Counted from the stretch's first letter, positions 29,689-39,307 are shown. The stretch: 64,000 bases of DNA from Saccharibacillus endophyticus (GCF_013185185.1 NZ_JAAZWE010000001.1:1178001-1242000); one strand, 5' to 3'. Notes: generated from the sequence alone by a model not told the origin. Numbers and translations: made by a program.

Positions 29689-30657
29689 TTAAACCCACCA
29701 CATCTCTCCTGCCGGCTCTTCGATAAGGACCTGTTGGAGATTGCGTACGGCTTTGCCAAATCCTTCATCGACGGACATCAGCCCGTCTTCGTGCTCAATA
29801 CTAACAACGTAATCGTAATTTTGCAAACGCAGTTCGCTAATCATGTCGGACCATACTTTCAGGTCGTGACCGTAGCCGACGCTGCGGAAATTCCAAGCCC
29901 GGTCCTGCATCAACGTGTACGATTGCATATCGGTCAAACCGTGCATATTCACATTATTTTGGTCGATCGTGATGTCTTTGGCGTGGAAGTGATGGATGGC
30001 TCCGGCGCGTCCGAGAATACGGATCGCTTGGACCGGATCGATGCCTTGCCACCACATATGGCTCGGGTCGAGGTTGGCGCCGACCGCTTCGCAGGTCTCT
30101 TCGCGCAGCCGCAGCATCGTGGCCGGCGAATGTACCGAGAAACCGCCGTGCAGTTCAAGTCCGATTTTGACTCCGTGATCCTGCGCGAATTTGCCGGCTT
30201 CTTTCCAATAAGGAATAACCTTGTTTTCCCACTGCCATTTCAGGATGTCCTGATAATCGTTCGGCCAAGGCGCGACCGGCCAGTTCGGATACTTCGCATC
30301 CTCATGGTCGCCGGGGCAGCCCGAGAAGGTATTGACGACCTGTACATCCAGACGCTGAGCCAATTCGACGCTTTGCATGAAGGCATCGTGATCGGCTTTG
30401 GCAAGCGCTTTTTGCGGGTGGATCGGATTGCCGTGACAGCTGAGTGCGCTGATCGTCAATCCGCGCGATTCTACCGCTTTTTTGAAAGCGTCCAGCTTCG
30501 ACTTGTCGGCGAGCAGTTCTTCCGGGTTGCAATGCACGTTGCCCGGATGCCCTCCCGTAGGAATCTCTACGGCTTTAAGTCCTTTTTCAGCGATGTAATC
30601 GAGCGACTCTTCGAATCCGCGTCCGTTGAACATTACCATGAATACTCCAAGCTTCAC
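29689..30657 (-). CDS. Sugar phosphate isomerase/epimerase (AP endonuclease 2 fold)
   Basis: 322 residues. A xylose-isomerase-like TIM barrel with the metal-ligand residues Glu in IGLELHGGFSVHSP, Asp/His in GANLDPSHMWWQGID, His in HHFHAKDI and Glu in YVVSIEHEDGLMS. An active-site CHGNPIHP loop is present. It is related to proteins that work on oxidised (3-keto) glycosides next to Gfo/Idh dehydrogenases; the exact substrate is unknown. First gene of a pair with ThuA. Confidence 0.88.
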   Translation of the reverse strand: MKLGVFMVMFNGRGFEESLDYIAEKGLKAVEIPTGGHPGNVHCNPEELLADKSKLDAFKKAVESRGLTISALSCHGNPIHPQKALAKADHDAFMQSVELAQRLDVQVVNTFSGCPGDHEDAKYPNWPVAPWPNDYQDILKWQWENKVIPYWKEAGKFAQDHGVKIGLELHGGFSVHSPATMLRLREETCEAVGANLDPSHMWWQGIDPVQAIRILGRAGAIHHFHAKDITIDQNNVNMHGLTDMQSYTLMQDRAWNFRSVGYGHDLKVWSDMISELRLQNYDYVVSIEHEDGLMSVDEGFGKAVRNLQQVLIEEPAGEMWWV

Positions 30658-30782
30658 AACCGAACCTCCTTAGTTATTATATCCGTATTTTGAGGTGAAT
30701 CTGAATAGGAAAGAGGTGCGAAAAAGCCCCTTTTTCCGACATTCGATCGACCAGCGAAATGTACCAGTAATGATGTGGGGGC

Positions 30783-30966
30783 GTGAAGTTCCTATGCGGG
30801 TTGGAAGCGGGATGCTGCGGAAGAAAGTTCGTTACGGTCGCTTGTTGCCCCGGGAAAATCGGAATGAATTTGATATGGAAATTTTCCCGGGGCAAAGGCG
30901 AACACTAGCGTTCCTTCACTGAACTTTCTTCCTCCGCCCGGCTTCGCAAAGGCAAAGGAACTTCAC
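30783..30966. repeat. Nested intergenic palindrome P2
   Basis: Outer arms are GTGAAGTTCCT (30783-30793) and AGGAACTTCAC (30956-30966). Middle arms are GGAAGAAAGTTC (30819-30830) and GAACTTTCTTCC (30921-30932). The apical arms TTGCCCCGGGAAAAT (30845-30859) and ATTTTCCCGGGGCAA (30881-30895) are perfectly paired. The core motifs GGTCGCTTGTTGC and GCAAAGGCGAAC flank the apical stem, as in P3. Gene-free 30658-31184 holds this element plus the hairpins listed next. Confidence 0.85.
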
Positions 30967-31160
30967 TTTTGGAAAAGTGAAAAGATGAGGGCTAAGTGAG
31001 CGAGATCGTAACTCGCTCACTGGCGCCTTTTTCGTACTTAAAAGTCAAGCGGGAGCCAGGCACCCGCTTTTTTAAAGCCTTGCACTTATGGAACGCAGAA
31101 AGCGTTTGAACAGATCACTTTTCGGCAGAACTTTCGGGTGCAGCTGGAAAGATTCTGCCG
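30964..31160. repeat. Hairpin series after P2
   Basis: Successive hairpins occur here: CACTTTT-GG-AAAAGTG (about 30964-30979); GTGAGCGAG-ATCGTAA-CTCGCTCAC (about 30997-31021); AAGCGGG...CCCGCTTTTTT (about 31048-31073), which looks like a plus-strand terminator though no plus-strand gene precedes it; and CGGCAGAA...TTCTGCCG (31123-31160) just past the 3' end of the Gfo/Idh gene. Confidence 0.65.
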
Positions 31161-31184
31161 GCGTTCTTCAGCGAATAAGGAATC

Positions 31185-32267
31185 TTAGTTGAAGTATACG
31201 GCTTTGCCGGTTTTGGCGGACTCGTAGAGGGCTTCAAGAATTTGAGTAACCACGAGAGCCTGTTCCGGTTTGACGACCGGGTCTTTGTCTTCGAGGATCG
31301 CTTCGAGCCATTGGCGGGCTTCGCGATCTTCGGCGTTTTCCGAGCCGCCGTCGTAGAAGGCTACGCCGCCGGAGCCGAAGTCGACTTTGGTTTCGACGAG
31401 GCGGCTGCGGTTTTCGCCGTTGATGTGCAGGCCGTCAGCCATGTCCGCTCCGCCTTCGGTGCCGCAGAGCAGGGTTTGGGCTTCGCCGAATTTGCGCACG
31501 TTCAGCGCCCAACTGGATTCGAGCACGATCGTCGCGCCGTTTTCCATTTTGATGAAACCGAACGCAGAGTCTTCGACTTTGAACTGTTCCGGGTCCCAAG
31601 GGCCGAACGCGTTTGCTGCGTTTTCGCGGCTGCCGAGTTTGTGGAAAGTCGAGCCCATGACGCTTTGCGGCTTGTAGTTGTCCATTAGCCACAGAGTCAG
31701 GTCAAGCGCATGCGTGCCGATATCGATCAGCGGGCCTCCGCCTTGTTTTTCTTCGTCGAGGAACACGCCCCACGTCGGAACGGCGCGGCGGCGCAGCGCG
31801 ATCGCTTTACCGAAGTAGATATCGCCGAGCTCTCCTTTTTCGCACATGTCTTTCAAGTGCAGGCTGTCGTCGCGGAAACGGTTTTGGTAAGCGATCGACA
31901 GTTTTTTGCCGGTACGCTCCGCCGCTTCGATCATGCTGCGCGCTTCTTCCGTCGTTTTTGCCATCGGCTTTTCGCACAGGACATGCTTGCCGGCTTCCAG
32001 CGCCGCGATCGTGATTTCCGCGTGGGAATCGTTCGGCGTGCAGACGTGAACGACTTCGATGCTTGCATCTTTCAGCAGCTCCGTGTAATCGGTATAGACT
32101 TTTGCGCCTTCTGCGCCGTATTTGTCGGCAGCTTCTTGGGCACGGGATTCGACAAGGTCGCAGAAAGCGACGAGTACGGCTTTGTCTTGTCTGGACAGAG
32201 CCGGAAGGTGCTTGCCGTTAGCAATACCTCCGCAACCGATTACGGCGACGTTAAGCGTTTTAGACAT
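31185..32267 (-). CDS. Gfo/Idh/MocA family oxidoreductase
   Basis: 360 residues. An N-terminal Rossmann domain has VAVIGCGGIANGKHLPAL and the HVCTPNDSHAEITIAALEAGKHVLCEKPMAKT block with the conserved EKP lysine. The C-terminal domain has GGGPLIDIGTHALDLTLWLMDN with the catalytic Asp/His. It probably oxidises or reduces a sugar or cyclitol with NAD(P). It overlaps the upstream isomerase gene by eight bases, so it is the third gene of a three-gene operon. Confidence 0.92.
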   Translation of the reverse strand: MSKTLNVAVIGCGGIANGKHLPALSRQDKAVLVAFCDLVESRAQEAADKYGAEGAKVYTDYTELLKDASIEVVHVCTPNDSHAEITIAALEAGKHVLCEKPMAKTTEEARSMIEAAERTGKKLSIAYQNRFRDDSLHLKDMCEKGELGDIYFGKAIALRRRAVPTWGVFLDEEKQGGGPLIDIGTHALDLTLWLMDNYKPQSVMGSTFHKLGSRENAANAFGPWDPEQFKVEDSAFGFIKMENGATIVLESSWALNVRKFGEAQTLLCGTEGGADMADGLHINGENRSRLVETKVDFGSGGVAFYDGGSENAEDREARQWLEAILEDKDPVVKPEQALVVTQILEALYESAKTGKAVYFN

Positions 32268-33030
32268 TCAATTTTGCTCCTTCTGCTGCGTATTTTTTGA
32301 CCCATTCCATGCTTGTAGCGATACTTTCGAGCGGCTGGCCGCCTGCACAGTAGTCCTGTTCGACGACGATCCACTGTACTCCTGCTTCGATTGCGGCATC
32401 CGCGATCGCGGCAAGATTGACTTCGCCTACGCCCAGTTCGGCTGTAATGGCTTTTCCGTCGGCATCGCGCGTCATGTCCTTCAAGTGGATGATCGGCAGA
32501 CGTCCTTTGTAACGATTAATGTATTCGACCGGATCGTAACCGCCGTAGTGTACCCAACAAGTATCCATTTCGACTTGCAGGTCTTCTGCCGGAATGGCAT
32601 CGTACATCGCGTCGAAGACCGGCTTGCCGTCGATTTCTTCCGTCATTTCGAAATCATGGTTATGGTAAGCCAGCACGGCACCCTGTTTGCGGGTACGCTC
32701 GCCGAGGTCTTTCAGATTGGCGAAGACTTTGTCCCACTGGCGATCTTCTTCTACCAGGTAAGGGACGATCAGCGTATTGTTGCCGATTTGTTTGTTGTAG
32801 GCGATTTCCGCATCGAGATGTTCCAGCAGCTGCGCGTACGCCGTATGCGTACCCAGCGCCGTGAGTCCGAGCTCGTCGAGAATCGACTTCACTTCTTCTG
32901 CGCCGCGGCCGAAGAACGTATGGAATTCCACGCCTTTGTAACCCAGAGCGGCTACCTTCTCAAGCGTTCCGCGGAAGTCTTGTTCCATTTCTTCGCGTAC
33001 GGTGTACAATTGCAATCCTACTTGCGTCAT
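32260..33030 (-). CDS. Sugar phosphate isomerase/epimerase
   Basis: About 256 residues, the xylose-isomerase-like TIM barrel fold. Visible are GLQLYTVREEMEQDFRGTLEKVAALGYKGVEFH, LAYHNHDFEM, VEMDTCWVHYGGYDP, IHLKDM and the GEVNLAAIADAAIEAGVQWIVVEQD region with metal-binding Glu, Asp and His. The ATG at 33030 follows AGGTGG. It is sandwiched between two Gfo/Idh genes, which suggests an oxidise-process-reduce route for a glycoside or inositol-like substrate. Confidence 0.9.
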   Translation of the reverse strand: MTQVGLQLYTVREEMEQDFRGTLEKVAALGYKGVEFHTFFGRGAEEVKSILDELGLTALGTHTAYAQLLEHLDAEIAYNKQIGNNTLIVPYLVEEDRQWDKVFANLKDLGERTRKQGAVLAYHNHDFEMTEEIDGKPVFDAMYDAIPAEDLQVEMDTCWVHYGGYDPVEYINRYKGRLPIIHLKDMTRDADGKAITAELGVGEVNLAAIADAAIEAGVQWIVVEQDYCAGGQPLESIATSMEWVKKYAAEGAKLNV

Positions 33031-33054
33031 TGTGCGTTCCACCTTTTCATCAAA

Positions 33055-34146
33055 TTATAATTTGAGCGAATCATGTCTTGCGGCAGGAACTTTGTACGAG
33101 CTGTCGAGCGTGATATGACGGCTCTCCGCGGACGAGTGCATAAAAGCATGCATCGCTTCCAGCACGTGATAAGCCAGCTCGCCGCTTGCCCGATGACGGC
33201 GGTTTTCCCGAATGCTTTTGACCATGTCTTCGACGCCTAAGCCCCGCTCGTTGCGGGCGCTCTCGAACACGGGCGGAAGAACTTCCCAATTTTCCGATCC
33301 GGCGCGGCGCAATCTGACATCCCCGCCGAAGAAATTCGGATCGGGCAGCGATAACGTCCCTGCCGTTCCGTAGATTTCCATCCGTGGCAATTCGGTTGCT
33401 CCCCGCACGTCGAAACTCATAATCATCGTCACGATCGGTCCGCCCGCGAAATCCAGCGTCCCTGCCAGATGGGTCGGGGTCTGAACCGCGATCGGCGTTC
33501 CGGCTTTCGGCCCCGAGCCGATCACGCGATCGGGAATTTGGATGCCGGTCGACGAGCTGATCCGCTGAATCGGTCCCAGCAGATTGACCAGTGCCGACAA
33601 GTAGTAAGGTCCCATATCGAACATCGGACCTCCGCCATAGGCATAAAAGAACTCGGGGTCCGTATGCCAACCTTCCGGACCGCCGCCAAGCATAAAGGCC
33701 GTTCCTGCAACCGGGCGGCCGATCAACCCTTCCTCGATCGCGCGGCGGGCCGTGCTGACCCCTGCGCCCAAGAAGGTATCCGGCGCGCAACCTACAGTGA
33801 GGTTCCGCTTGGTGGCCTCGTCGAGAATCAGACGGGCATCCTCCAACGAGACGGCGAGCGGCTTTTCCCCATAAACATGCTTGCCCGCCTCGATGGCAGC
33901 CAGATGTACGGAAGCGTGACTGGCAGGAATCGTCAGGTTGATAATCAACTGTATCGATTCGATCGCCATCAACTCTTCCACTGTGCAAGCGGTTGCAATG
34001 CCGAATTCGGCAGCCCGTTCTTCCGCCTTTTCAAGTACCCGGTCGGCGAGCGCAACCACTTCGATCCATTCGCTCGCGGCTAGATTTTGTAAGTATATCG
34101 CACTGATGTTGCCGCAGCCGACAATTCCGGTCTTCATGCGTGTCAA
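33055..34146 (-). CDS. Gfo/Idh/MocA family oxidoreductase
   Basis: 363 residues. The Rossmann motif is GIVGCGNISAIYLQNLA, the EKPLAVSLEDARL block holds the EKP lysine, and GGGPMFDMGPYYLSALVNLLG is the second-domain signature. A TTG start at 34146 has AAGGAG ten bases upstream; the first ATG is three codons later. It leads the three-gene operon and is divergent from the AraC-type regulator, its likely controller. It differs clearly from the other Gfo/Idh gene, so they probably act on different substrates or steps. Confidence 0.92.
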   Translation of the reverse strand: MTRMKTGIVGCGNISAIYLQNLAASEWIEVVALADRVLEKAEERAAEFGIATACTVEELMAIESIQLIINLTIPASHASVHLAAIEAGKHVYGEKPLAVSLEDARLILDEATKRNLTVGCAPDTFLGAGVSTARRAIEEGLIGRPVAGTAFMLGGGPEGWHTDPEFFYAYGGGPMFDMGPYYLSALVNLLGPIQRISSSTGIQIPDRVIGSGPKAGTPIAVQTPTHLAGTLDFAGGPIVTMIMSFDVRGATELPRMEIYGTAGTLSLPDPNFFGGDVRLRRAGSENWEVLPPVFESARNERGLGVEDMVKSIRENRRHRASGELAYHVLEAMHAFMHSSAESRHITLDSSYKVPAARHDSLKL

Positions 34147-34330
34147 GAGAACACCACTCCTTCGTGTCGATTACCAAGCTGCTCGATCGCCGAAATATTC
34201 TCGGTTTCTTTTGTTCGTGGTTGGTTCGCTTTCATGGTATTGCATATCGATTTGTATTAAAATGAAGAATATAATCGAAACATGAACAATCTGGTCATTA
34301 TTTTATTTTCTTTTTCAAGGAGTAGCTGAT

Positions 34331-35155
34331 ATGCAGACGACTGACCTCCCTTGCCAAGTATTTACCGCAGGATTTTCCTTCCACCGTACTCCTTTTCACG
34401 TTCACCGAACGGAAGGCCTTGGCAGTTATCTGCTTCGCCTTCAGACGGACGGCACTTCTGAAGCTCTCGTCGATGGAAAAATGCAACGGATTGAAGCCGG
34501 AGACCTGCTGCTCTATGGGCCGGACGAGACGTATGAACTTAAAATTTTCCCTCCTTCGCCTGCGGATAACCGCGAGCGGCCGATGGAAAGCGGGGACTAC
34601 CACATCTTTTTCGGCGGCGAATGGATCGACCGTTGGTGGAACGAGCGCAAGCGGCCGACCAAGATCAACATTCCGCTCAGCGAAGGCCTGCTGGGTTTGT
34701 TCCGGCAGATCGTGATCGAGCAGCGCCGCATTTCTAATCCGGATCCGCGCATCTCCGATTATTACTTGCGCATTTTATGCCTGGAGACGGATCGATTGCT
34801 GAATGAACAGCCGATCTCGTCGGGCAAGACCTTTCTGGCTTATCGCATCAAACAGTATATCGAAGAGAACGCCTCCTCCCTGTTCAAGCTAGAAGACGTC
34901 TCGGCTTACGTGGATATAAGCGTTTCCCGCTGCGTTCATCTGTTCAAGGATACGTTCGGGATCAGCATTATGCAGTATGCCCTCGAAGTGCGACTCGATA
35001 TGGCAAAAGAACGAATCGTGTTCAGTCCGATGCCGCTCGAACAGGTCGCCGAGACATCGGGGTTTGCCAACTATACGTATTTCCACCGGGTATTCCGCAG
35101 CAAATTCGGCATGTCGCCGAAAGAGTTCCGGCATACGCGCCAGGAGAAAATGTAG
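34331..35155 (+). CDS. AraC family transcriptional regulator
   Basis: 274 residues. An N-terminal cupin-like sugar-sensing domain (GLGSYLLRLQTDGTSEALVDG, MQRIEAGDLLLYGPDETYEL) is followed by the double HTH of the AraC family (about 175-270: VSAYVDISVSRCVHLFKDTFGISIMQYALEVRLDMAK and VAETSGFANYTYFHRVFRSKFGMSPKEFR). It is divergent from the Gfo/Idh operon and is the probable activator in response to its sugar. The ATG lies about 8 bases after AAGGAG. Confidence 0.92.
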   Translation: MQTTDLPCQVFTAGFSFHRTPFHVHRTEGLGSYLLRLQTDGTSEALVDGKMQRIEAGDLLLYGPDETYELKIFPPSPADNRERPMESGDYHIFFGGEWIDRWWNERKRPTKINIPLSEGLLGLFRQIVIEQRRISNPDPRISDYYLRILCLETDRLLNEQPISSGKTFLAYRIKQYIEENASSLFKLEDVSAYVDISVSRCVHLFKDTFGISIMQYALEVRLDMAKERIVFSPMPLEQVAETSGFANYTYFHRVFRSKFGMSPKEFRHTRQEKM

Positions 35156-35194
35156 AAGGACGATTCAACTGCCTTTTCCTCGATACGACGCCAA

Positions 35195-35241
35195 AAAATC
35201 CCGCTCGAACGCTTCAGGGCGCTTGAACGGGATTTTCGTTT
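35195..35241 (-). terminator. Terminator after the acidic hypothetical gene
   Basis: On the minus strand AATCCCGTTCAAGCGC pairs with GCGTTCGAGCGGGATT (one mismatch) and runs into TTTTTTGG. Confidence 0.75.
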
Positions 35242-35313
35242 TCGTAAGCGAAACGCCTCGTAACTCTTCGACGGGCATTCGTCTATTTTCTGCCGACCGG
35301 CCCGGGATATGTC

Positions 35314-35700
35314 CTAGCCGTTCGATTCACGCTTCTTTTTCTTGATTTGTTCGATCTCCTCGGCCACGACCATGCCCAAATCCTCGTTGCCGAACATCGT
35401 CAGGACGCCGAGCAGCGTATCGTTGGTGATATCGCCGGCTTCCTCCTTCGAAACGGTCAGCTCCAGCCCGCGAGCCAAGCGTTCGTTCGCCTGCTGCTCC
35501 GGATAGGCTCTGGAATAGAGTTCTACCGGATCAAGGTCATTGTTGATGCACCACTGCGCATAGACGAGAATCATCATGTCTTCCTCTTGGCGGTAGACCT
35601 GAACGATTTTCTCCTGCGTTTCCTTTTCCAGCTCTCGTCGTCCTTCCGTGCTCTCGTAACGCTCGTAGTCGACATCCCGATTGTCATCGTAATCGCTCAT
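35314..35700 (-). CDS. Acidic hypothetical protein
   Basis: 128 residues, with no family I can name. It is mostly helical and acidic, opening with a very hydrophilic MSDYDDNRDVDYERYES and ending in a basic KKKKRESNG tail. There is no signal or membrane segment, so it should be cytosolic. AAAGGAGG lies upstream of the ATG. It is transcribed alone from the gene-free interval 35701-36022. Confidence 0.7.
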   Translation of the reverse strand: MSDYDDNRDVDYERYESTEGRRELEKETQEKIVQVYRQEEDMMILVYAQWCINNDLDPVELYSRAYPEQQANERLARGLELTVSKEEAGDITNDTLLGVLTMFGNEDLGMVVAEEIEQIKKKKRESNG

Positions 35701-35925
35701 CGTTCATCCAGCCTCCTTTCATTAAACTCGACATGCCCTAGTAGCTTAACCAACCTTACATTTAACTTGGTCAAGCTCCCAGGCAAGAACCATGCAGCAG
35801 TTTTCTTTTCGAGTATACGCGCCCGGTATCCGATTGGCAAAGGATCAACGGCAGCGCGCCAGCCTTTGATTCGCTAACCTCCGGAACGTTTATCTAGGCT
35901 TGTAGGCGTAAAGAAGCGTCAACAC

Positions 35926-35953
35926 TTGCGTAAGCTTCAAAAACGTTTATAAT
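35926..35953 (+). promoter_or_regulatory. msrAB promoter
   Basis: TTGCGT (35926-35931), a 16-base spacer and TATAAT (35948-35953). The leader to the ATG is about 65 bases. In the rest of 35701-36022 I see no other element. Confidence 0.65.
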
Positions 35954-36022
35954 TTAAAGTATAACTTCTAATTAATTGCGCATCAAACAATTGATTCAAA
36001 TAAAAATCACGGAGGGATCTAC

Positions 36023-36997
36023 ATGGCCGATTATCCATCTTCTATGGTCCAAAAAGCAACGTTCGCGGGAGGCTGCTTCTGGTGCATGGTCACCCCGTTC
36101 GAAGATTTGCCGGGCATCGTGAAAGTCGTCTCCGGCTATACCGGCGGACACACGGAAAACCCGACTTATAAAGAAGTATGTTCGGAAACTACGGGACACG
36201 TCGAAGCGGTTCAAATCACGTACAACCCTGAACTTTTCCCTTACGAAAAACTGCTGGAACTGTTCTGGCAGCAAATCGACCCTACCGATGCAGGCGGACA
36301 ATTCCATGATCGGGGTTCTTCTTACGGCACGGCGATCTTTTACCATACGGACGAGCAGCGCATCAAAGCCGAAGCTTCCAAGAAAGCGTTGGGCGAAAGC
36401 GGACGCTTCGACAAGCCGATCGTAACGCCGATCCGTCCGGCCGAAACGTTCTACGAAGCCGAAGAGTATCATCAGGATTACCACAAAAAAAACCCGGGCC
36501 ACTATAAACGCTACAAAAAAGCCTCGGGCCGCGAAGCGTTTATCGAGGATCATTGGAAAACAACCGTTAACAAAGACGATCTCAAACAGCGTTTAAGCGA
36601 AATGCAGTATAACGTCACGCAAAAAAACGGCACCGAGCCCGCTTTCCATAACGAGTTCTGGGATCATCACGGCGAAGGCATCTACGTCGATATCGTGTCG
36701 GGCGAGCCGCTGTTCAGCTCCCGCGACAAATACGACTCCGGCTGCGGCTGGCCGAGCTTCACCCGTCCGATCCGAGATTATCACGTGAAGGAAAAAGTCG
36801 ACCTGACCCACTTCATGATTCGCACCGAAGTGCGCAGCAAAGAAGCCGACTCCCATCTGGGCCACGTATTCGACGACGGTCCGGGTCCGGACGGTCTGCG
36901 CTATTGCATCAACTCCGCCGCGCTGCGGTTCGTACCGGCAGAAAAGCTCGAAGAAGAAGGCTACGGCGAATATCGCGCGTTGTTCGCCCAGTCTTAA
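36023..36997 (+). CDS. msrAB: Methionine sulfoxide reductase MsrA-MsrB fusion
   Basis: 324 residues. The MsrA half (1-155) has the catalytic GGCFWCM and [22 protein letters not shown]; it reduces the S form of methionine sulfoxide. The MsrB half (about 180-320) has [17 protein letters not shown] and [11 protein letters not shown] with the catalytic Cys; it reduces the R form. The zinc CxxC pairs found in many MsrB proteins are absent. ACGGAGGGAT precedes the ATG. Single gene with its own promoter and terminator. Confidence 0.95.
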   Translation: MADYPSSMVQKATFAGGCFWCMVTPFEDLPGIVKVVSGYTGGHTENPTYKEVCSETTGHVEAVQITYNPELFPYEKLLELFWQQIDPTDAGGQFHDRGSSYGTAIFYHTDEQRIKAEASKKALGESGRFDKPIVTPIRPAETFYEAEEYHQDYHKKNPGHYKRYKKASGREAFIEDHWKTTVNKDDLKQRLSEMQYNVTQKNGTEPAFHNEFWDHHGEGIYVDIVSGEPLFSSRDKYDSGCGWPSFTRPIRDYHVKEKVDLTHFMIRTEVRSKEADSHLGHVFDDGPGPDGLRYCINSAALRFVPAEKLEEEGYGEYRALFAQS

Positions 36998-37029
36998 ACC
37001 TGCTTTATTCGGCAATAAATCGAGTTTGT

Positions 37030-37073
37030 CCTAACAAAAACGGATTCCGTCTGATGACGGAGTCCGTTTTTTT
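37030..37073. terminator. Terminator after msrAB
   Basis: AAAAACGGATTCCGTC pairs with GACGGAGTCCGTTTTTTTT; it also serves the convergent FMN reductase gene. Confidence 0.88.
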
Positions 37074-37091
37074 TCGGCCTATAAAAGAATC

Positions 37092-37625
37092 CTAAGCATG
37101 AATGCGCCGAATCAGGTGCACGAAGGTATCGACGGCTTTGCGAATACGCAGCTCGGTCGCCTGATCGGCGGGATCTCCGTTCTCGTCGAACTTGCGTTGA
37201 TCGCTGCCGATCGAGATCCATTCCGGACAGTTCAGGCCGTGCAGGTTGCGGACGATCGCCTGCAAAGCGCCAAGGGAAGATACCCCCACCGATCCGCCTG
37301 CCGAGCTGGCGGACAGCACCGGCTTGCCTTCGAAATATTCGCTGTTCAGGAAGTCCAGCGCATTTTTCAGAACGCCGGAGATCGAAGAATGATATTCCGG
37401 CGTCGACAGAACGACAGCTTGTGCCGATTTGACGGCCTGCGACAACTTGAGCACTTCCTCGTGTCCGTAAGCTTCTCCCGGACCGTACAGAGGGAGTTGA
37501 TGCTCGTACAAACTGAATACTTCGGTTTCGAATCCTTGCTCCTCCAGCAATTTGGCGATATAACGGATCAATACGGTGCTGCTGGCCTGCTCGCGGTTGC
37601 TGCCGGCGATCAATGTGACTTTCAT
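37092..37625 (-). CDS. NAD(P)H-dependent FMN reductase
   Basis: About 177 residues, flavodoxin-like. The flavin-phosphate loop is AGSNREQASSTVLIRYIAKLL near the N-terminus, and VVLSTPEYHSSISGVLKNALDFL is the NADPH-dependent FMN reductase signature. Likely reduces FMN, quinones or azo compounds. The ATG at 37625 gives a standard N-terminus and has GGAAGGAG upstream; the frame is open upstream to 37733 with no family match. The substrate is not determined. Confidence 0.9.
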   Translation of the reverse strand: MKVTLIAGSNREQASSTVLIRYIAKLLEEQGFETEVFSLYEHQLPLYGPGEAYGHEEVLKLSQAVKSAQAVVLSTPEYHSSISGVLKNALDFLNSEYFEGKPVLSASSAGGSVGVSSLGALQAIVRNLHGLNCPEWISIGSDQRKFDENGDPADQATELRIRKAVDTFVHLIRRIHA

Positions 37626-37900
37626 CGTTAATCTTAATCTCCTTCCGTCTTTCGGTTTATCGGATTCGTCGCGGCCGCGCCTTGCAGGGCGGCAGTGTGC
37701 GATCATGTTTGTCATCATAACAGGAAATTTCAAATTTGAAAAACCGTTGTTTGCCGACTCGAAGGAATCAAATTTTGATCGCGAGGGTAATGGAAGCCAA
37801 TGCTTTATTTGAAAGCGTTATCTTACAAGGGCTCGAGACAAGCGGCTGGCATTTATCGAACAGCCGAACGTTTCGATTTTGCCTGAAAGGATTTGAATAC

Positions 37901-39187
37901 ATGGCGACAAACGCGAATGACGCGGAAAACGGAGAATCGCATCAACGGAAAACGTCAGAATCGGCGATAGGCAAACGCCGCAGGCCGCCTTTGATTCGCT
38001 ACGTGTCGGCCGCTTTGCTGGCGCGAGGAGCCGATGCCGGGGCGGCGGTCGGTTTCGTCATGCTGGCTTCCGCTTCGGGCGCGCCTGCCGCGCACGGAGC
38101 GTTGATGGCTGCCGCGTTGACCGCGCCGCATGTGTTCGGCTCGCTGCCTTCGCGCCTGCTCGATGCGGCCAAAGACGCCCGCATGATTTTGGCGGGTTCG
38201 GCCGTGCTGTACGGCTTGTGCATTTTGGCCGCGGCGCTAAGCTTCGGCCGAATGCCTTTGGCGATTGCGCTGCTGCTGGCCGCGGCGGCGGGATTTTGCG
38301 GTCCGCTGCTGACCGGCGGACTGAGCAGTTTGCTGGCACCGCTGATGCCGGGCCCCGAACGCAAGCAGCGCCGCGCCGAAAGCTGGGATGCGCTGACCTA
38401 CGGCATCGGCGGCACGCTCGGTCCGGCAGCCGTCGCAGCCGCGGCTGCCGCTTTAAGCGCGGGATTCGCGCTGGCCGCTTTGAGCGCCGCGTCTTTTGCG
38501 GCAGCTCCGCTGATGATGGCTTTGCCCAAGCCCGCGCTGCCGGAGCGCGCCGAGCCTTCCGTTAGGTCGTCCGGCGCGGCGGACGGACAAAAGAAAAAGC
38601 AGCGCGGCGTGCTGCGCGCGTTGGCCTCGATCGGTCCGCTGCGCCGGGCTACGCTGCTGACGATGGCAGCCGCGCTGCCGGGCGGCGCCATCTCCGTGCT
38701 GGCGGTGTCTTTCGCCGAGCGGACCGCGCAAGCCGGCGGTTCGTCCGGCGGCTATCTGGTCACGGCGTTCGGCTTCGGCAATCTGGCCGGATCGCTGCTG
38801 CTCGTCTTGTTTCCGCTGCGCGGGAACCCGGAAAAGCAAATGCGCGGTTGGACCACGGCCGTCGCGGCAAGCTTTGTTTGCTGCGCGTTCATGCCTTCTT
38901 ATGCTTGGCTGTTTGCGGCCCTGCTGCTGGCGGGGGCGGCCAACGCGCCGTTTTTCGCCGCGGCACTGGCGGTCCGCTCCGCCTTTTCGCCGGACGGGAT
39001 ACGCGCTCAGGCATTCGCCGCGATGGCCGGAATCAAAACGGCCGCCGGTTCGGCCGGTACCGCGGCGGCCGGCATGTTGATCGCGTTCGGCCCGTCTTCG
39101 CTGTTTTTGGCAGGCGGACTCCTCGTCTTTGCCGCTCTGCTCGCAACGGGCCGGGACGCTCTTTCGCGAACAAAGGCCGATGCTTAA
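37901..39187 (+). CDS. MFS transporter
   Basis: About 428 residues with 10-12 hydrophobic segments separated by a central charged loop (RSSGAADGQKKKQRG) that divides two halves. Ala and Gly dominate, and the local GC content is higher than that of neighbours. An N-terminal hydrophilic extension (about 40 residues) precedes the first helix. The ATG at 37901 has AAAGGA upstream; the frame is open to 37736 but the extra part is unlike a transporter. Drug or metabolite efflux is possible; the substrate is unknown. Confidence 0.82.
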   Translation: MATNANDAENGESHQRKTSESAIGKRRRPPLIRYVSAALLARGADAGAAVGFVMLASASGAPAAHGALMAAALTAPHVFGSLPSRLLDAAKDARMILAGSAVLYGLCILAAALSFGRMPLAIALLLAAAAGFCGPLLTGGLSSLLAPLMPGPERKQRRAESWDALTYGIGGTLGPAAVAAAAAALSAGFALAALSAASFAAAPLMMALPKPALPERAEPSVRSSGAADGQKKKQRGVLRALASIGPLRRATLLTMAAALPGGAISVLAVSFAERTAQAGGSSGGYLVTAFGFGNLAGSLLLVLFPLRGNPEKQMRGWTTAVAASFVCCAFMPSYAWLFAALLLAGAANAPFFAAALAVRSAFSPDGIRAQAFAAMAGIKTAAGSAGTAAAGMLIAFGPSSLFLAGGLLVFAALLATGRDALSRTKADA

Positions 39188-39307
39188 GCCGTCGACCGGA
39201 CGGGTAGTGAATAGCGTAAGCCGCGGCCGGGCAAAACGAATTCGGTTAACGTGCCCTTTTCGACGCGCCGCAAATCCGACAACCGTTAATGAATAGGAGG
39301 AATCGTC

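Noticed and set aside
30695..30922. 75-codon plus-strand frame
   Set aside because: It runs through palindrome P2, has no ribosome site, and its sequence is explained by the inverted arms.
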